Source: CAZGUG01 sp964529035 (GTDB taxonomy: Bacteria > Bacillota > Clostridia > Ch29). Taken from it: 64,000 bases of DNA. Location: the NCBI GenBank assembly GCA_964529035.1, contig CAZGUG010000002.1, positions 27,563 to 91,562 on the forward strand. The letters are read 5' to 3'. The notes below the pieces were generated by a model that was given only the letters and a program-made list of their open reading frames with translations, searched no databases and was not told the DNA's origin. Below are positions 52,174 to 61,097 of the stretch, piece by piece (within the stretch, counting starts at the first letter, position 1; each line of letters begins with the position of its first letter). A program made the position numbers and the translations under genes.

Positions 52174-53409
52174 ATGCCGAAGTTTCAGAGGATGTTGGAA
52201 TGCCTGCCCGAACAACTGCGGGAAGCAGCTGCTCAAATTAAGGAAAAATGCAAAGCCCTTGGGTATGAAGCCTACATTGTTGGAGGGGCGGTAAGGGATA
52301 TGCTTCTTAAAACCGGGATATCCGACGTGGATATTACGGTTGTCGGGGACACCGGCAAGCTTGCCGGTGCTTTAGATGGCAGCTTCGGATACGAAATAAA
52401 GACCCATCCGTCCTTTATGACGGTGAATGTCAGCATTAAAGGCGGATACAGTTTAGATATTGCGACCGCCAGAAGGGAAGTTTATACTAACCCTGCATCG
52501 CTGCCAATGGTTTATCCTTCAAATATCTATGACGATCTCAAGAGAAGGGATTTTACAATAAACGCAATGGCGGTATCGCTGGACGGTTTTGAGCTTCTGG
52601 ACTTTTTTGGAGGTTTCGGGGATTTGCAGCGGGGACTAATTAAAGTACTGCATGAAAAAAGTTTTGTTGATGACCCCACCCGGATACTGAGGGGAATAAG
52701 GCTGGAAAAAAGATACGGGTTTAGAATGGACGAAAAAACCGAAAAGCTTATGAAAGATTCAATAAGAAAGGGTTATCCGTTAAGGCTGAGCAGTGACAGG
52801 CTCCTGAACGAAATAGAACTTATACTTTCACAGCCGCAGTTTTTAAGTTTGGTGCGCCGTATGGAAGAGACCGGACTTTGGAAGGCTATATCCGGGGAAA
52901 GAGCTGTTCCACCGTCAACCTTTTTGAAGCTTGAAAGGGTTAGGAAATGTGACAGTGACAAACGGCTGCTGTTCAGGGTACTGGCACTGATTGAGGATAC
53001 GCCAAATGAACGGGTAGCTGCCCTGTTTGAACGGCATATAAGCCGGTATAAAAAGCTTATGGCATACAGGAACAGGGAGAACCATCTGCAGCTTCCGGTT
53101 AAAAAAAAGCCGCTGGAAAACGAGATGCTGTATGAACTCTTTTCCGAGATCGACGAAGAAATTCTTGAATACCTGTATGCTTCCGCGGAAACCGAATGTT
53201 TCAGAAAAAACATCACAGCATATATACAGAGAATTAAGGACTTTAAGTTTTATTTCGACGGTAATACACTTAAATCAATAGGCGTTGAACCCGGCCCCCG
53301 GTACAAGAGCCTTCTGGGCAGGGCAAGGCAAAAAGCAGTGGAAAGAAATATAACCGACAGGGAAAACCAGATATACTTACTGAAAGAAATGCTGAAGAAG
53401 GGGGAATAA
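52174..53409 (+). CDS. cca: CCA tRNA nucleotidyltransferase (class II polymerase-beta fold)
   Basis: It adds or repairs the 3' CCA of tRNA. Head motifs are visible: YIVGGAVRDMLL, the metal pair DVDITVVGD, RRDFTINAMAVSL, and DDPTRILRGIRLEKRYGF, followed by ERLLNE-like SSDRLLNEIELIL. The C-terminal body is more divergent. Length is 411. Some members of this group are CC- or A-adding only, which cannot be decided here. ATG 52174 follows AAGAGGGAG. Confidence 0.93.
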   Translation: MPKFQRMLECLPEQLREAAAQIKEKCKALGYEAYIVGGAVRDMLLKTGISDVDITVVGDTGKLAGALDGSFGYEIKTHPSFMTVNVSIKGGYSLDIATARREVYTNPASLPMVYPSNIYDDLKRRDFTINAMAVSLDGFELLDFFGGFGDLQRGLIKVLHEKSFVDDPTRILRGIRLEKRYGFRMDEKTEKLMKDSIRKGYPLRLSSDRLLNEIELILSQPQFLSLVRRMEETGLWKAISGERAVPPSTFLKLERVRKCDSDKRLLFRVLALIEDTPNERVAALFERHISRYKKLMAYRNRENHLQLPVKKKPLENEMLYELFSEIDEEILEYLYASAETECFRKNITAYIQRIKDFKFYFDGNTLKSIGVEPGPRYKSLLGRARQKAVERNITDRENQIYLLKEMLKKGE

Positions 53410-53414
53410 AAACT

Positions 53415-54035
53415 ATGGGAATGGACATAAGAAATCTGTTGTACATTCTGCCGGCAGTGATTATTGTACTGACAATACACGAGTATTCCCATGCAAAGGT
53501 CTCGGATATGCTGGGGGACCCGACACCGAGAAACAGGGGAAGGCTAACGCTAAATCCCCTTGCCCATATTGATCCGCTGGGGCTTTTAATGCTGGTAATT
53601 ATCAGGCTGGGCTGGGCAAAACCTGTCCCCACAAGCCCAATATACTACAAAAACAGAAAGAAAGGAACCCTTTATGTGGCCCTGGCAGGACCCGCTTCAG
53701 GAATACTGCTGGCTCTTATTGTTCGGCTGGCTGCCGCGTCCGGGGTCCTGCGATGGACGGGTATACCTGTATCCTTTTTCAACCAAATATATTTTTACAG
53801 TCTTGTTATATCGGTTTTCAACCTTTTGCCGGTATATCCCCTTGACGGTTCAAGGATATTACAGGGTCTTCTGCCGGACAACAGGGGCATGAAACTTATA
53901 CAGTACCAGAATCAGATACAAATAGTTTTTATACTGGTACTGCTGCTGGCGAACAGAATACTGTGGGCATTTTTAAACCCTGTTATCGGGGTTTTCGATT
54001 TTGCAATTAGCGGGGTAGTGGGCTTATTCTATTGA
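53415..54035 (+). CDS. Site-2 protease family (M50) membrane peptidase
   Basis: An intramembrane metalloprotease with HExxH at LTIHEYSHAKVSDMLGD and the second zinc motif NLLPVYPLDGSRIL, where Asp is the ligand. Around five membrane helices and 206 residues are the usual size of the FtsH-independent SREBP/S2P small group. The substrate is unknown. It overlaps the promoter of trpS at its end and lies 5 bases after cca, as in many Clostridia. Confidence 0.94.
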   Translation: MGMDIRNLLYILPAVIIVLTIHEYSHAKVSDMLGDPTPRNRGRLTLNPLAHIDPLGLLMLVIIRLGWAKPVPTSPIYYKNRKKGTLYVALAGPASGILLALIVRLAAASGVLRWTGIPVSFFNQIYFYSLVISVFNLLPVYPLDGSRILQGLLPDNRGMKLIQYQNQIQIVFILVLLLANRILWAFLNPVIGVFDFAISGVVGLFY

Positions 54036-54060
54036 TTATTGCCGTATTAAAATGTATAAT
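54032..54060 (+). promoter_or_regulatory. Sigma-A promoter of trpS
   Basis: TTGATT (54032-54037) and TATAAT (54055-54060) are 17 bases apart. Transcription would begin near 54067, leaving a leader of only about 21 bases, so no T-box element fits. Confidence 0.78.
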
Positions 54061-54087
54061 ATTTTGAAATGGATGGGAGGAGTACAC

Positions 54088-55071
54088 ATGGCAAAGGATA
54101 TTATTATGAGCGGCATGAGACCGACGGGAAAACTGCATCTGGGCAACTACTTCGGAGCTTTGGAAAACTGGGTGAAACTGCAGAACCAATACGACAGCTA
54201 CCACGCAATAGTAGACTGGCATGCCCTTACTACCGCTTACGAAGACACAAGCGAGCTTAAGGACAATATTATGGAGGTTGCCTTGGACTGGCTGAGCGCA
54301 GGTCTTGACCCGGAGGAGTGTACTATCTATGTGCAGTCGGATGTAAAGGAGATTGCGGAACTGTTCCTGCTTCTGTCTATGGTGACTCCCGTATCCTGGC
54401 TGGAAAGATGTCCCACATACAAGGAACAGCTTAAACAGTTGGAAGGGAAAAACATTGCAAACTTTGGATTTTTAGGTTACCCCTGTCTGCAGGCGGCGGA
54501 TATACTGGTGTTCAAGGCAAAATACGTACCGGTTGGCGAGGACCAGATCCCGCATCTTGAGCTGAGCAGGGAAATAGCCAGGAGGTTTAACAATATATAC
54601 GGCGAAACCTTTCCGGAGCCGGAGGCACTACTGGCCGAAGCCAAGGTGCTGCCGGGGCTTGACGGACGCAAGATGAGCAAGAGCTATGATAACGCAATAT
54701 ATTTGTCGGATTCCAAAAGGGATATTGAAGAAAAGGTGCGCAACATGATAACCGATCCGCAGAGGATACGTAAAAACGACCCGGGGAACCCGGAAATCTG
54801 CTCGGCCTATTCGCTGCACAAGGTATTTACGCAGCTAGCCGACCTGAAAGAGACGGAGGAAAAGTGCAGGGGCGGTGCCATTGGCTGTGTCGCATGCAAA
54901 AACAAACTGGCTGAAAACCTTTCCGCCTTCCTGGAGCCGATAAGGGATAGAAGGGAAAGACTAGCTTCAAATCCGGATACGGTTAAGGATATTTTGAATG
55001 ATGGAGCAAAAAAGGCAAGGAGAGCGGCCTCAAGAACCCTGGAGGAAGCCAGGGACAAAATGAATCTTTAA
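54088..55071 (+). CDS. trpS: Tryptophanyl-tRNA synthetase
   Basis: A class I synthetase charging tRNA-Trp. The HIGH equivalent is GKLHLGNYFGA near residue 14 and the KMSKS loop is GRKMSKSYDN near 195; PVGEDQIPHLELSREIARRFN is conserved between them. Length is 328. ATG 54088 follows GGGAGGAG. It is preceded by its own promoter and followed by scpA, a Clostridia order. Confidence 0.98.
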   Translation: MAKDIIMSGMRPTGKLHLGNYFGALENWVKLQNQYDSYHAIVDWHALTTAYEDTSELKDNIMEVALDWLSAGLDPEECTIYVQSDVKEIAELFLLLSMVTPVSWLERCPTYKEQLKQLEGKNIANFGFLGYPCLQAADILVFKAKYVPVGEDQIPHLELSREIARRFNNIYGETFPEPEALLAEAKVLPGLDGRKMSKSYDNAIYLSDSKRDIEEKVRNMITDPQRIRKNDPGNPEICSAYSLHKVFTQLADLKETEEKCRGGAIGCVACKNKLAENLSAFLEPIRDRRERLASNPDTVKDILNDGAKKARRAASRTLEEARDKMNL

Positions 55072-55088
55072 TTCCGGAGTGAACCAGG

Positions 55089-55814
55089 ATGTCCTACAGC
55101 GTTAAACTGGAAGTCTTTGAAGGCCCCTTTGATTTGCTGTTCCACCTGATTGAAAAAAACGAGGTGGATATTTATGATATTCCGATTGCCGTAATTACCA
55201 GGCAGTACCTACAATATTTGGACGGACTGAGGTTCTTCGATATAGAAATTGCCAGTGAGTTCCTGGTGATGGCAGCCACGCTTCTGCATATAAAATCCAA
55301 AATGCTGCTGCCAAATCCAAAGGATGAAACCATGGAAGAGGACGAAGACCCGAGGCAGCAGCTTGTCGAGCGGTTAATGGAATACAAGAAATACAAGGAA
55401 GTTACCGGTGAGCTAAAGAAAAGGGAGGAAATCTTTTTGAAAAGGCTTTTCCGTGAGCCCTCGGCTGCCGGGATTGACGGACATCAGGAGCCGGTGATAC
55501 CGGATATAGGATTAGCAGAACTGCATAGGGCCTTTGAGGAGGCAATGAAAAAGTACAGGGAGCTGTATAACAGTGATTACGACCTGAAAAAGAGCCTGGA
55601 GAAGGAAAGGGTTTCCGTCACCGAAAAAATAAAGCATATTATCAAAGTGCTGAAACCGGGAAGGCCGGTTAAGTTCGACAAACTATTTGAAGGCTTCCCA
55701 ACCCGTGAAACAGTGGTTGCAACTTTTCTGGCACTGCTGGAACTGATAAAGGAAAGAAAAGTATTAATAGAACAGGAGTCGAATTTTGGTGATATAATTA
55801 TAAGAAAAAGATAA
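55089..55814 (+). CDS. scpA: Segregation and condensation protein A
   Basis: The kleisin subunit that bridges SMC heads in the condensin complex. The N-terminal helix FEGPFDLLFHLIEKNEVDIYDIPIAVITRQYL is a clear signature, and the C-terminal winged helix includes VVATFLALLELIKERKV. Length 241. The SMC gene is not in view. Confidence 0.97.
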   Translation: MSYSVKLEVFEGPFDLLFHLIEKNEVDIYDIPIAVITRQYLQYLDGLRFFDIEIASEFLVMAATLLHIKSKMLLPNPKDETMEEDEDPRQQLVERLMEYKKYKEVTGELKKREEIFLKRLFREPSAAGIDGHQEPVIPDIGLAELHRAFEEAMKKYRELYNSDYDLKKSLEKERVSVTEKIKHIIKVLKPGRPVKFDKLFEGFPTRETVVATFLALLELIKERKVLIEQESNFGDIIIRKR

Positions 55815-55834
55815 AAAAGGGTTGGAGATAATCT

Positions 55835-56377
55835 ATGGACAAAACAGAACTAAAAGGTATAATAGAAGCCATACTTTTTTCGGCAGGGGATCCGGTCAGT
55901 CTGAAAGACATATGTTATGCGCTGGATATGGACCAAAAGGAAATTTTGCCTGTCATCAAGGAAATGAAGGACCTGTATAACTTTGAAAGAAGAGGCCTGC
56001 AGCTTATTGAAGCGGATGGTCACTACCAGTTTTCCACCAGGCCCGAACATTATGGATATATACAAAAGATGCATTCTCCCCACAGGAAACCGGGATTATC
56101 CCCGGCGTCCCTTGAAACACTGGCGATTATAGCTTACAAGCAGCCTATAACAAGGGCTGAGGTGGATGCAATACGGGGTGTACAGTCGGATACCGCAATA
56201 AGCACACTCATTGAAAGAAAACTAATCCAGGAAGTCGACAGACTGGATACCGTCGGAAGGCCAATTCTGTACGGAACCACCATCGAATTTTTAAAATACT
56301 TCGGGATTGGTAACGTAGAGGAACTGCCTGAAATACTGGAGGAACAAATAACATATCTGGATGAAAATACACGGTAA
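55835..56377 (+). CDS. scpB: Segregation and condensation protein B
   Basis: This winged-helix partner of ScpA dimerises and binds the kleisin. Seen: IIEAILFSAGDPVSLKDI, LSPASLETLAIIAYKQPITRAEVDAIRGV and VGRPILYGTTIEFLKYFGI. Length is 180. It follows scpA by 20 bases. Confidence 0.97.
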   Translation: MDKTELKGIIEAILFSAGDPVSLKDICYALDMDQKEILPVIKEMKDLYNFERRGLQLIEADGHYQFSTRPEHYGYIQKMHSPHRKPGLSPASLETLAIIAYKQPITRAEVDAIRGVQSDTAISTLIERKLIQEVDRLDTVGRPILYGTTIEFLKYFGIGNVEELPEILEEQITYLDENTR

Positions 56378-56392
56378 CGTGTATTTTTTTTA
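56364..56392 (+). terminator. Terminator overlapping the scpB stop
   Basis: AATACACG (56366-56373) pairs with CGTGTATT (56378-56385) around GTAA, followed by T residues. The stop codon sits in the loop. Confidence 0.85.
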
Positions 56393-56439
56393 TATTCAAG
56401 GCATTATATTACTAAGTCTTTAGTTGGGGGCAGAGCAGG

Positions 56440-57084
56440 ATGGGTCTTATATGGGCGGCACTTTTACTGGCAGCGGTTATTGTAGTTCTGTTGTCTGAAA
56501 TAAAAATAAGAATTACCTATTACAGAGAGGATAAAAACGACGGGCTGGCCATTACCTTCTCTGCCATTTTCGGGCTGATAAACGTTAAGAGAGAGTTCAA
56601 CCCGGTTCAGCTTTTATTGACTGAAGGAGCGGAAAAAAGGGTAAAGGGAAAGACGGAAACTGCGGAATTTGATTATATGAAGGAATACGCAGGATTAGCA
56701 CGCAGGTACCAAAGAGCCATAAAATATGTGAAAAGCAGGGTCATAATAAACAAGTTCCAATGGCATACTGTTTTGGGTGCGGGAGATGCCGCTGTAACCG
56801 GAATGGCAACGGGTGTGTTATGGAGTGTAAAAACTCTGGTATCTTTTATTCTTAATCTAATATTTAAAATGAAACGGGTGCCTGATTTAAATATTACCCC
56901 ATGCTTCGACGGGACAATGCTAAGGGTTCGTATTGACTGCATATTAAGCATAAAAATAGGCCATGCTATTACTGCAGGTATAATTCTGTTAATAGACAAG
57001 TATAAGGATGGTGATACATTTGAGCGAACACCCAATAGAAGCCTTGATGAAAACCACTATGGAAAGCATAAAGGAAATGGTTGA
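56440..57084 (+). CDS. DUF2953 family protein
   Basis: One N-terminal membrane segment (LIWAALLLAAVIVVLLSEIKIRITYY) is followed by a domain with SAIFGLINVKREF, FQWHTVLGAGDAAVTGMATGVLWSVKTL and LNITPCFDG, the DUF2953 pattern. In Firmicutes the gene sits before gerW (ytfJ), here with a 65-base overlap. The function is unknown; a sporulation role is suggested only by context. Length is 214. Confidence 0.87.
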   Translation: MGLIWAALLLAAVIVVLLSEIKIRITYYREDKNDGLAITFSAIFGLINVKREFNPVQLLLTEGAEKRVKGKTETAEFDYMKEYAGLARRYQRAIKYVKSRVIINKFQWHTVLGAGDAAVTGMATGVLWSVKTLVSFILNLIFKMKRVPDLNITPCFDGTMLRVRIDCILSIKIGHAITAGIILLIDKYKDGDTFERTPNRSLDENHYGKHKGNG

Positions 57085-57457
57085 TGTAAATACAATAGTC
57101 GGGGACGCCGTTGAGACGGTGGATGGAACGGTGATAATACCAATTTCCAGAGTAGCTTTCGGGTTTGCATCCGGGGGGGGAGAGTACCAGGCACAGCAGA
57201 ACGACAAGGGAAGTCAGGGCGGCGGCGGGAAAATGCCCTTCGCCGGCGGAGCAGGAGCGGGGGTTTCGGTACAGCCGGTTGCCTTTATGGTGGTTGGAAA
57301 GGAACACATTAAGCTTATGCCCGCCAACAACAGTGGGATGATAGAGAGGATAATAGAGATGTCCCCACAGATTATAGATGAACTGCAGGGAGTGGTAAAG
57401 AAAATCCGTGTCGGAGCCGGACGCAACGGCAATGACAGTGTAAGGATAGAGCCGTAA
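57020..57457 (+). CDS. gerW: GerW (YtfJ) family sporulation protein
   Basis: The conserved pattern is unmistakable: SEHPIEALMKTTMESIKEMVDVNTIVGDAVETVDGTVIIPISRVAFGFASGGGEY, with a glycine-rich loop and VQPVAFMVVGKEHIKLM. YtfJ/GerW is needed for proper L-alanine germination in Bacillus spores. A TTG at 57020 with GGATGGTGA upstream gives the family start; ATG 57008 would overlap that site. It lies inside the end of the DUF2953 gene. Length is 145. Confidence 0.93.
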   Translation: MSEHPIEALMKTTMESIKEMVDVNTIVGDAVETVDGTVIIPISRVAFGFASGGGEYQAQQNDKGSQGGGGKMPFAGGAGAGVSVQPVAFMVVGKEHIKLMPANNSGMIERIIEMSPQIIDELQGVVKKIRVGAGRNGNDSVRIEP

Positions 57458-57503
57458 CAAAAATCGGAGCATTTAGGTATGCGTAATAGAAAGAGGAGGT
57501 AAA

Positions 57504-58625
57504 ATGACAGGAAAGCTAAAAACTTTTGCAGCAGTTTTGATAATTGCAGTTGCATTACTACCGATGGTTTGTGCAGCCCAGGAACTGTCTCCAAATTCCA
57601 GGGCTGCCGTTTTGATAGATGTCGAATCCGGCAGGATACTTTATGAGAAAAATGCGCGACAGCAGCTTCCGATGGCCAGCACTACAAAAATAATGACCGC
57701 CATAACCGCCATTGAGGAAGGCGTCCTCGAAGACACAGTCACCGCCAGTCTTAAAGCCCGGAACACCGGCGGCTCATCAATATATCTTCAGGCGGGAGAA
57801 AAGCTTACGCTGGAAGAGTTATTGTACGGACTTATGCTGCAGTCAGGCAACGATGCGGCGGTAGCCATTGCCGAGCATATAGGAAAGGACTGTGAAGGCT
57901 TCGCCCGGGTTATGAACCGAAAAGCTAAAAGCCTGGGTGCGGTTAACTCCGGTTTTCTCAACCCCCACGGTCTTGACCAGGACGGCCATTACACCACTGC
58001 GGAAGACCTGGCTATAATAACAGCACATGCCCTAAAGAATCCGGTTTTCAAAAGAATTGTTGCCACAAAACAGAAAAAAATACCCTGGTGGGGCAGGGAT
58101 TATTCGAGGGTGCTTAACAACAAAAACAAAATACTGTGGCAGCTTGAAGGCGGTGACGGGGTGAAGACGGGTTTTACCAATAAAGCCGGCAGGTGTCTGG
58201 TAGCTTCAGCCACCAGGGAAAACTGGCAGTTGGCTTCGGTGGTTTTAAACTGCGGACCCATGTGGGAAGAATCAAGGATTCTTATTGAATACGGTTTTAA
58301 CGCCTATACCCCGGTAACATTTTACGAAGAGGGACAGTTTGTAAAGACTATAGCTGTCAAAGGGGGAAGGGAAGAAAGGGTAAGACTGGTTGCAGACAGG
58401 AATTTAAGGATACCACTTACCGATGATGAAAGGAAGAGGATTGTTGTTGCGGAAGTTTCGGAGGATTTGTTGCAGGCCCCGGTACTTAAAGGCCAGAAAG
58501 CGGGAAGCATTAAAGTGATGCTGGACGGAGAAGTGTTAATGCAGGCAGGCCTTGTATGCCAGGAGGATATCAGGGAAAAGAGCATAAAAAGCGTTATACC
58601 CAGTATAATTAAGGCACTTTTATGA
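57504..58625 (+). CDS. D-alanyl-D-alanine carboxypeptidase (DacF/DacB type)
   Basis: A second S11 enzyme with a signal peptide (TFAAVLIIAVALLPMVCAA), SxxK at MASTTKIMTA (about 58), SGND (about 113-116) and KTGFTN (about 221). The C-terminal beta domain and short terminal helix are present. In Bacillus DacF and DacB trim spore cortex; placement next to gerW and scpAB suggests a sporulation copy, but this is inference. Length is 373 and a terminator follows. Confidence 0.94.
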   Translation: MTGKLKTFAAVLIIAVALLPMVCAAQELSPNSRAAVLIDVESGRILYEKNARQQLPMASTTKIMTAITAIEEGVLEDTVTASLKARNTGGSSIYLQAGEKLTLEELLYGLMLQSGNDAAVAIAEHIGKDCEGFARVMNRKAKSLGAVNSGFLNPHGLDQDGHYTTAEDLAIITAHALKNPVFKRIVATKQKKIPWWGRDYSRVLNNKNKILWQLEGGDGVKTGFTNKAGRCLVASATRENWQLASVVLNCGPMWEESRILIEYGFNAYTPVTFYEEGQFVKTIAVKGGREERVRLVADRNLRIPLTDDERKRIVVAEVSEDLLQAPVLKGQKAGSIKVMLDGEVLMQAGLVCQEDIREKSIKSVIPSIIKALL

Positions 58626-58666
58626 TAAATTGCAGGCCGGTTTTATGCCTTTTAAATTTTCATTAA

Positions 58667-58699
58667 GACCTTCAACGGGGTTTCCCGGAAGGTTTTTTT
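58667..58699 (+). terminator. Terminator after the second carboxypeptidase
   Basis: ACCTTC (58668-58673) and GAAGGT (58688-58693) with an inner CGGG/CCCG pairing (58676-58679 with 58684-58687) and an AA bulge, followed by T residues. Confidence 0.88.
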
Positions 58700-58751
58700 G
58701 TATGTTTGTAACATATTACCGACCTGAAAAATAAAGTGGTATTAGGGTTTG

Positions 58752-58787
58752 CGGTGGCTCCTATGGTTTACTGCATGGGGGCCATCG
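58752..58787 (+). promoter_or_regulatory. Stable hairpin in the leader of the redox pair
   Basis: A 14-bp stem (58752-58765 with 58774-58787, four G-T pairs) closes an 8-base loop (GTTTACTG). It is not followed by T residues and ends about 9 bases before the ribosome site GGGAGGTGG at 58797-58805. It may regulate or stabilise the messenger. It does not resemble a named riboswitch that I know. Confidence 0.55.
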
Positions 58788-58809
58788 ATTATTATTGGGA
58801 GGTGGAGTT

Positions 58810-59784
58810 TTGATTGGCAGAAAACTTGAATGCATAGATGCCGGCAGTGAATACTGCCCGTGTTTTCTTGCGGAAACAAATGAATGTATAACCTGCTCCC
58901 ATTTGCAGGGGAAAGAATTCTGCGACTGCAACTGGCGGGGAGTGTGCATATATCAGGAGTATGTATGGTCAGGTCATAAAAGCAAAGGAATACGGAAAAG
59001 TTTCCCTGTTGCTGTAATAGGAACAAACAACCTTTCGGAAAATACCATTGGCTTTAAACTGGGGGTAACAAAAACCCTGGCCAGGGAATTGGATAACCCG
59101 GGAGCCTACGTGTTTTTGCGGGACGATGATAAGCCGGGCTTTTTTGATGTTCCCATGTCGGTTATGGCGGTTGATACAATAAAAGGGGAAATCCAGGTGG
59201 CGGTTCAGTTGAGAGGGGCCAAAACCAAGGCGCTTACCGGGTTGGAAAGGAAAATTACCGTAAGGGGGCCCTACTGGAATGGAATACTGGGCCAAAGGTA
59301 TCTGAAGGGAATAAAGGATGGCAATTGCCTGGTTATTGCACGGGGTATAGGACAGGCTCCCGCCGTTAAGGTGGCTCGTTTCTTAAACAGGGGAAACAAC
59401 AGGGTAAAGATTATAGTTGACCCTGGAAAAATCGGAGTTGTATTCATAAATGAGTTTATTAAGGACCTGCACTGTGAGATTGAAGAACTGGACTTGAACT
59501 CGAAACAGGGGATTAAGGTGGTCAAAAAGTATTTGAAAAATGTCAGCTATGACCTGGTCTTCAGCGGAGGATCGGATAAACAGCATCTGTATATCATTCA
59601 GGAGATTGACCGACTGGAAAACAAACCATATATAGTGGTAACCAACAACAGCGAGATTTGCTGCGGTGAAGGTATCTGCGGCAGCTGTTCCACACGCATA
59701 GACAGCGGTGTCAGGGTCAAAGCCTGCAAAGTACAGCTGGATGTACGTAAGGTTATTGAAAGGAGGATACTAAACAATGGCTAG
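58810..59784 (+). CDS. PyrK-like iron-sulfur/FAD electron-transfer protein
   Basis: The N-terminus is rich in cysteine (AGSEYCPCFLAETNECITC then EFCDC), suggesting an extra Fe-S or zinc cluster. The core resembles the ferredoxin-reductase fold of the dihydroorotate dehydrogenase electron-transfer subunit, with GRGIG-like ARGIGQAPAVKVA. The C-terminal CCGEGICGSCSTRI plus a later Cys are the [2Fe-2S] ligands of that group. The TTG start follows GGGAGGTGG. It overlaps the next gene by eight bases, so both proteins probably form one complex. No pyrD gene is nearby, so a pyrimidine role is not supported. Confidence 0.82.
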   Translation: MIGRKLECIDAGSEYCPCFLAETNECITCSHLQGKEFCDCNWRGVCIYQEYVWSGHKSKGIRKSFPVAVIGTNNLSENTIGFKLGVTKTLARELDNPGAYVFLRDDDKPGFFDVPMSVMAVDTIKGEIQVAVQLRGAKTKALTGLERKITVRGPYWNGILGQRYLKGIKDGNCLVIARGIGQAPAVKVARFLNRGNNRVKIIVDPGKIGVVFINEFIKDLHCEIEELDLNSKQGIKVVKKYLKNVSYDLVFSGGSDKQHLYIIQEIDRLENKPYIVVTNNSEICCGEGICGSCSTRIDSGVRVKACKVQLDVRKVIERRILNNG

Positions 59785-61057
59785 TATAGTAATAATAGGC
59801 GGCGGTTGGGCAGGCTGCGCGGCGGCGGTGGCTGCCAGTCAGGCGGGTGCGGATGTTTTGGTTCTGGAAAAAACTGATATGCTGCTCGGCCTCGGAAATG
59901 TCGGTGGTATAATGCGCAACAACGGGAGGTATACCGCCGCAGAAGAAATGATCAATTTAGGGATGGGGAAACTGTTTGACATTACAGACAGGGCTGCTCG
60001 CCATACAATGATTGAGTTCCCCGGGCACAGCCATGCATCCCTTTATGATGTAACCAGGGTAGAGCCAATGGTCAGAAGGCTTTTGGAAGAAATGGGAGTA
60101 AAAATCCGTCTTATGTCACGGGCAATAGATGTAATAAAAAAAGGTAATGCCGTCAAAGGTATACTGATGGCTGATGATACGATAATTGAAGGGGATGTTT
60201 TTATAGAGACAACCGGCTCGACGGGACCGATGGGTAACTGCCTTAAATACGGCAACGGCTGTGCCATGTGCATACTGAGGTGTCCTTCCTTTGGTCCGCG
60301 AACTAGTATCAGCCAAAGGGCCGGGGTGGAGGATATACTGGGACAGAGGGGAGACGAGTGCTATGGAGCATTCAGCGGATCATGCAAACTCAACAAGGAT
60401 TCCCTAAGCCAGGAAATCAGGGACCGGCTGAACAGGGAAGGAGTGGTTGTATTAAAGGTTCCGGCCGAGGACGTAAAACCGGAAAAGCTGTCTGTCAAGG
60501 TTTGTCAGCAGTATGCGCTCAAGGAGTATGCAGAGAATATTGTTCTTTTGGATACCGGGCATGCCAAATTAATGACGCCCTTTTATCCGCTGGAGAAACT
60601 GAGAAAGATATGCGGGCTTGAAAATGCCAGGTATGAAGACCCCTACTCGGGTGGTAAGGGTAATTCAGTCAGGTATTTGTCGATTGCGCCAAGGAACAAT
60701 TCGATGAAGGTGGAAGGCTTGGAGAACCTGCTGTGCGGAGGAGAAAAGGCCGGCCTCTTTGTCGGGCATACCGAGGCGATAACCACCGGCAGCCTGGCGG
60801 GGCACAACAGCGTGAGGCTGGCATTAGGCATGCCGCTTCTTGAACTGCCGAGAAACCTGGTCACGGGAGATATTATCGCCTATGCAAATGAAAGGATAAA
60901 AACTAAGGAGGGGCTCAAGAAAAGGTATACCTTTGCGGGAGCAGAGTTTTTTGAGAGAATGAAGGAGAGGAAAATGTACACCATAGACAAACAGGAAATC
61001 GAGCGCAGGGTAAGCCGTATGGATTTGACAGATATATTTAACGAGAAACTGATATAA
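59777..61057 (+). CDS. FAD-dependent oxidoreductase, TrmFO/GidA-like fold
   Basis: The N-terminal FAD motif IVIIGGGWAGCAAAVAASQAGADVLVLEKTD is a classic GxGxxG Rossmann fold. A central segment has a cysteine group (GNGCAMCILRCPSFGPR). The C-terminal part resembles TrmFO (LLCGGEKAGLFVGHTEAITTGSLAGHNSVRLA). It is not TrmFO itself, because the opening and middle differ. Coupled to the PyrK-like gene, it is likely a flavin oxidoreductase receiving electrons from it. The substrate is unknown. Length is 426. Confidence 0.82.
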   Translation: MASIVIIGGGWAGCAAAVAASQAGADVLVLEKTDMLLGLGNVGGIMRNNGRYTAAEEMINLGMGKLFDITDRAARHTMIEFPGHSHASLYDVTRVEPMVRRLLEEMGVKIRLMSRAIDVIKKGNAVKGILMADDTIIEGDVFIETTGSTGPMGNCLKYGNGCAMCILRCPSFGPRTSISQRAGVEDILGQRGDECYGAFSGSCKLNKDSLSQEIRDRLNREGVVVLKVPAEDVKPEKLSVKVCQQYALKEYAENIVLLDTGHAKLMTPFYPLEKLRKICGLENARYEDPYSGGKGNSVRYLSIAPRNNSMKVEGLENLLCGGEKAGLFVGHTEAITTGSLAGHNSVRLALGMPLLELPRNLVTGDIIAYANERIKTKEGLKKRYTFAGAEFFERMKERKMYTIDKQEIERRVSRMDLTDIFNEKLI

Positions 61058-61097
61058 TAAAATAAAGGTGCGCAAAGGATGAGGGGAGAGATCGGGA

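Noticed and set aside
54061..54087. T-box riboswitch before trpS
   Set aside because: The predicted leader is only about 21 bases, far too short.
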